From positions 310,001 to 374,000 of the forward strand of contig NZ_JAHUZG010000003.1 of the NCBI RefSeq assembly GCF_019218285.1: a stretch of 64,000 nt of DNA. Reading direction: 5' to 3'. The DNA comes from Antarctobacter sediminis (GTDB taxonomy: Bacteria; Pseudomonadota; Alphaproteobacteria; Rhodobacterales; Rhodobacteraceae). The notes under the pieces are model-generated. The model did not search any database. It worked only from the letters and a program-made list of their open reading frames with translations, and had not been told where the DNA came from. The stretch's first letter is position 1; each line of letters begins with the position of its first letter. The translations under genes and the position numbers were made by a program. This document shows positions 62,598 through 64,000 of the stretch, piece after piece.

Positions 62598-63533
62598 TCA
62601 GCCCATGTATCTGTCGAACCAGGCAAGCATCCGGTCGGGATGTTGACCAAAATAGTTGTATCCATCAAAGCGGCGCGTTGTGCCCTCGATCCAGAAGAAC
62701 TCTTTTTCGGCGCTGCCCAGCAGGTCAAAGGTGGTTTCGCCGTCTTCCGGTGTGGTCCATGCGTCGTCATGCACCTGCACCACGAAAGTCGGCACCTTCA
62801 CATCGGCGGCAAACAGATGCGGGGTCATCTCGGCGTTGGTGAAGCCACCCAGCTTTTTCTGTTCGAAATCCATCGCCTCCATGTAGTCGCCCACGCCCTG
62901 CAACTTGGCAAAGGATCCCATCAGCGCGGTCATCGACACCACCAGCGGGCTGAGCATGCACAGCACGTTTTCGAACAGGTCGGGACGCCGCGACATGGCC
63001 TCGTACTGGGCGTTGCCGCCGGTGCATTGGCTGTAAAGGCCCAGCTTCATCTTCGACAGGCGCGGCTGCGCGTCGACATAGCTCTTGGCCCCAACGCAAT
63101 CGCGCCATTCATACCGCCCGATGCCGCAGATGCCGCCATTCGCGGCGGCGGAATTGCCGTGGTTGCGCAGGTCGTAGGCCAGCACGTTGTACCCGGCACG
63201 GACGAGGTGCGCGATATGCGCGACAAAGTCGATTTCAATATCGTCCACCTGGCTCCACGGTTCGCCGAAATGCCCGGTAAAGCCGGAACGGCTCATTGGC
63301 ATGGGGTGGTTCATGATGATGAGCTTGTCACTTTCGCCCCCTGCCGCGGGCACGTACCACCCTTCCAGCGGTGTGCCGTCGTCAGAGGGGAAATAGATGT
63401 CTTCCCAATCCGCGATTCCGTGATCGGCGGGCGTCTTGTGGACCGGGGTGCGAAAGGCGGGCTTCACGGCGAAACCGGCAAGCGCCTTTACGATGGCCAG
63501 CTTGTCTGCGGGGATGGTCGGTTGGTCAAGCAT
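62598..63533 (-). CDS. Alpha/beta hydrolase with apparent cysteine nucleophile
   Basis: A 311-residue cytoplasmic protein of the alpha/beta hydrolase fold. The early core is EDIYFPSDDGTPLEGWYVPA, then YNVLAYDLRNHGNS. The nucleophile elbow reads Ser168-Gln-Cys170-Thr-Gly172 (GLYSQCTGGN), so Cys takes the place of the usual Ser, as in dienelactone hydrolases. A likely acid is in VQVHDDAWTTPED, and the His would be in YFGQHPDRM. It is divergent from an AraC gene with a 21-bp-spaced direct repeat between them. The substrate is unknown. Confidence 0.82.
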   Translation of the reverse strand: MLDQPTIPADKLAIVKALAGFAVKPAFRTPVHKTPADHGIADWEDIYFPSDDGTPLEGWYVPAAGGESDKLIIMNHPMPMSRSGFTGHFGEPWSQVDDIEIDFVAHIAHLVRAGYNVLAYDLRNHGNSAAANGGICGIGRYEWRDCVGAKSYVDAQPRLSKMKLGLYSQCTGGNAQYEAMSRRPDLFENVLCMLSPLVVSMTALMGSFAKLQGVGDYMEAMDFEQKKLGGFTNAEMTPHLFAADVKVPTFVVQVHDDAWTTPEDGETTFDLLGSAEKEFFWIEGTTRRFDGYNYFGQHPDRMLAWFDRYMG

Positions 63534-63597
63534 CGTCGTCTCCGTTGTTCCTTGGACTGTGACAGACCTAGACAGCCGACTACGGTGCCTGAATGTC

Positions 63598-63629
63598 GGT
63601 TTCTCTCAGCGTCATGCGGGTTTCTCTCA
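63598..63629. promoter_or_regulatory. Direct repeat GGTTTCTCTCA x2 (21-bp period) in divergent promoter
   Basis: Identical 11-mers lie at 63598-63608 and 63619-63629, exactly 21 bp apart (two helical turns), between the alpha/beta hydrolase gene and the AraC-type gene. Tandem direct repeats with this spacing are the usual operator form for AraC-family proteins. Confidence 0.65.
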
Positions 63630-63699
63630 ATCCCCCCGCTTGGGGCGGGACATGCGGCGGCCGATATGACAAATTCCGTCACGAGAGAGACGCGGCAAG

Positions 63700-64000
63700 A
63701 TGAACGACGAACTGAGAACCCGGTTAACCGCCCTGCGCGATGCGCAGGACAGGAAGGCCCGCATCGGATTTGTCGAAACAGGCGTGCCCTCGGTCCGGCT
63801 GTTCTGGGCCGATGCGCCAGTCGCCCGCGCGCCGCTGAGCTATGCGCCGGGCATCGCGATCATCGTGTCCGGGCGCAAAATCGGGTTTTTCGGTGATCGG
63901 CGCATCGAATACGGACCCGGCCAATACCTTGCCGTGGGCCTGCCGCTGTACTTTGAATGCGAAACCGTTGCGTCGCCCGAAGAACCGCTGATCGGTATCT
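63700..64000 (+). CDS. AraC family regulator, N-terminal part (cut by window end)
   Basis: About 100 codons are present: MNDELRTRLTALRDAQDRKA, then YAPGIAIIVSGRKIGFFGDRRIEYGPGQYLAVGLPLYFECET. This matches the AraC_N-type ligand domain of AraC regulators that often control neighbouring hydrolase or oxidoreductase genes. The DNA-binding C-terminus lies outside the window. It is divergent from the alpha/beta hydrolase gene, its probable target through the direct repeat at 63598-63629. Confidence 0.75.
   Translation, partial: MNDELRTRLTALRDAQDRKARIGFVETGVPSVRLFWADAPVARAPLSYAPGIAIIVSGRKIGFFGDRRIEYGPGQYLAVGLPLYFECETVASPEEPLIGI

Noticed and set aside
1-64000. CRISPR arrays, insertion sequences, prophage genes, tRNA or rRNA genes
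   Set aside because: No spaced direct-repeat array, transposase, integrase, phage structural gene, or recognisable tRNA or rRNA sequence was seen on either strand.

Overview
The window looks like part of a large repABC replicon (plasmid or chromid) of an alphaproteobacterium, most likely Rhodobacteraceae (Roseobacter/Paracoccus type). The grounds are the repA-repB-repC cassette at about 14.7-18.4 kb, the high GC content, the many TRAP, TTT and ABC importers, a NadQ-type regulator beside nadABC, and a complete quinohemoprotein amine dehydrogenase (qhp) locus. No rRNA, tRNA, CRISPR array, insertion sequence or prophage gene was seen. Genes are tightly packed, often with ATGA overlaps. No gene-free stretch exceeds 300 bases; the longest (about 190-250 bp) are described as regulatory features.

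Layout. 1-4.9 kb: a minus-strand sugar ABC importer (cut by the window start) and a GMC oxidoreductase, each preceded by a TTTGGT-N3-ACCAAA operator. 5.0-14.7 kb: two divergent operons. One encodes a leaderless solute-binding-like protein, an SDR and an L-idonate-type dehydrogenase. The other encodes a TRAP importer, an enoyl-CoA hydratase, an IclR regulator and two tandem class III CoA-transferases. 14.7-18.4 kb: repABC with parS-like palindromes. 18.4-29.4 kb: an enolase-superfamily dehydratase divergent from a long operon of sulfatase, galactonate-dehydratase-like enzyme, oligopeptide-type ABC importer and FCD/GntR regulator. The divergent promoter carries the same operator as the two loci at the left end, which suggests one regulon.

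29.5-33.8 kb: NadQ-like regulator and nadABC (de novo NAD synthesis) with paired CTC-N5-GAG operators. 33.9-40.2 kb: MFS exporter, HbpS/GlcG-like protein and IclR regulator, divergent from a Yeh/Opu-type osmoprotectant ABC importer; two TTCA-N7-TGAA sites lie at the IclR gene. 40.2-49.6 kb: qhpG and, divergently, qhpA-D-C-B-E-F followed by qhpR. They encode a periplasmic amine dehydrogenase with CTQ and heme c plus its maturation machinery; a perfect 23-bp inverted repeat lies between qhpG and qhpA. 49.9-56.6 kb: a minus-strand group of LysR regulator, EthD-like protein, TRAP importer, amidase and NHL-propeller protein. 56.9-62.5 kb: a TTT importer operon with a cytoplasmic sulfatase inserted between tctC and tctB, then a LysR regulator. 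62.6-64 kb: an alpha/beta hydrolase with an apparent Cys nucleophile, divergent from an AraC regulator cut by the window end.

Overall this is an accessory catabolic replicon: import systems coupled to cytoplasmic enzymes for sugar acids, sulfated compounds, organic acids and amines, plus the NAD biosynthesis genes. The least explained parts are the signal-less solute-binding protein/CoA-transferase cluster, the shared TTTGGT-N3-ACCAAA regulon, and the sulfatase embedded in a TTT importer, whose active-site motif reads C-M-C-N-R.
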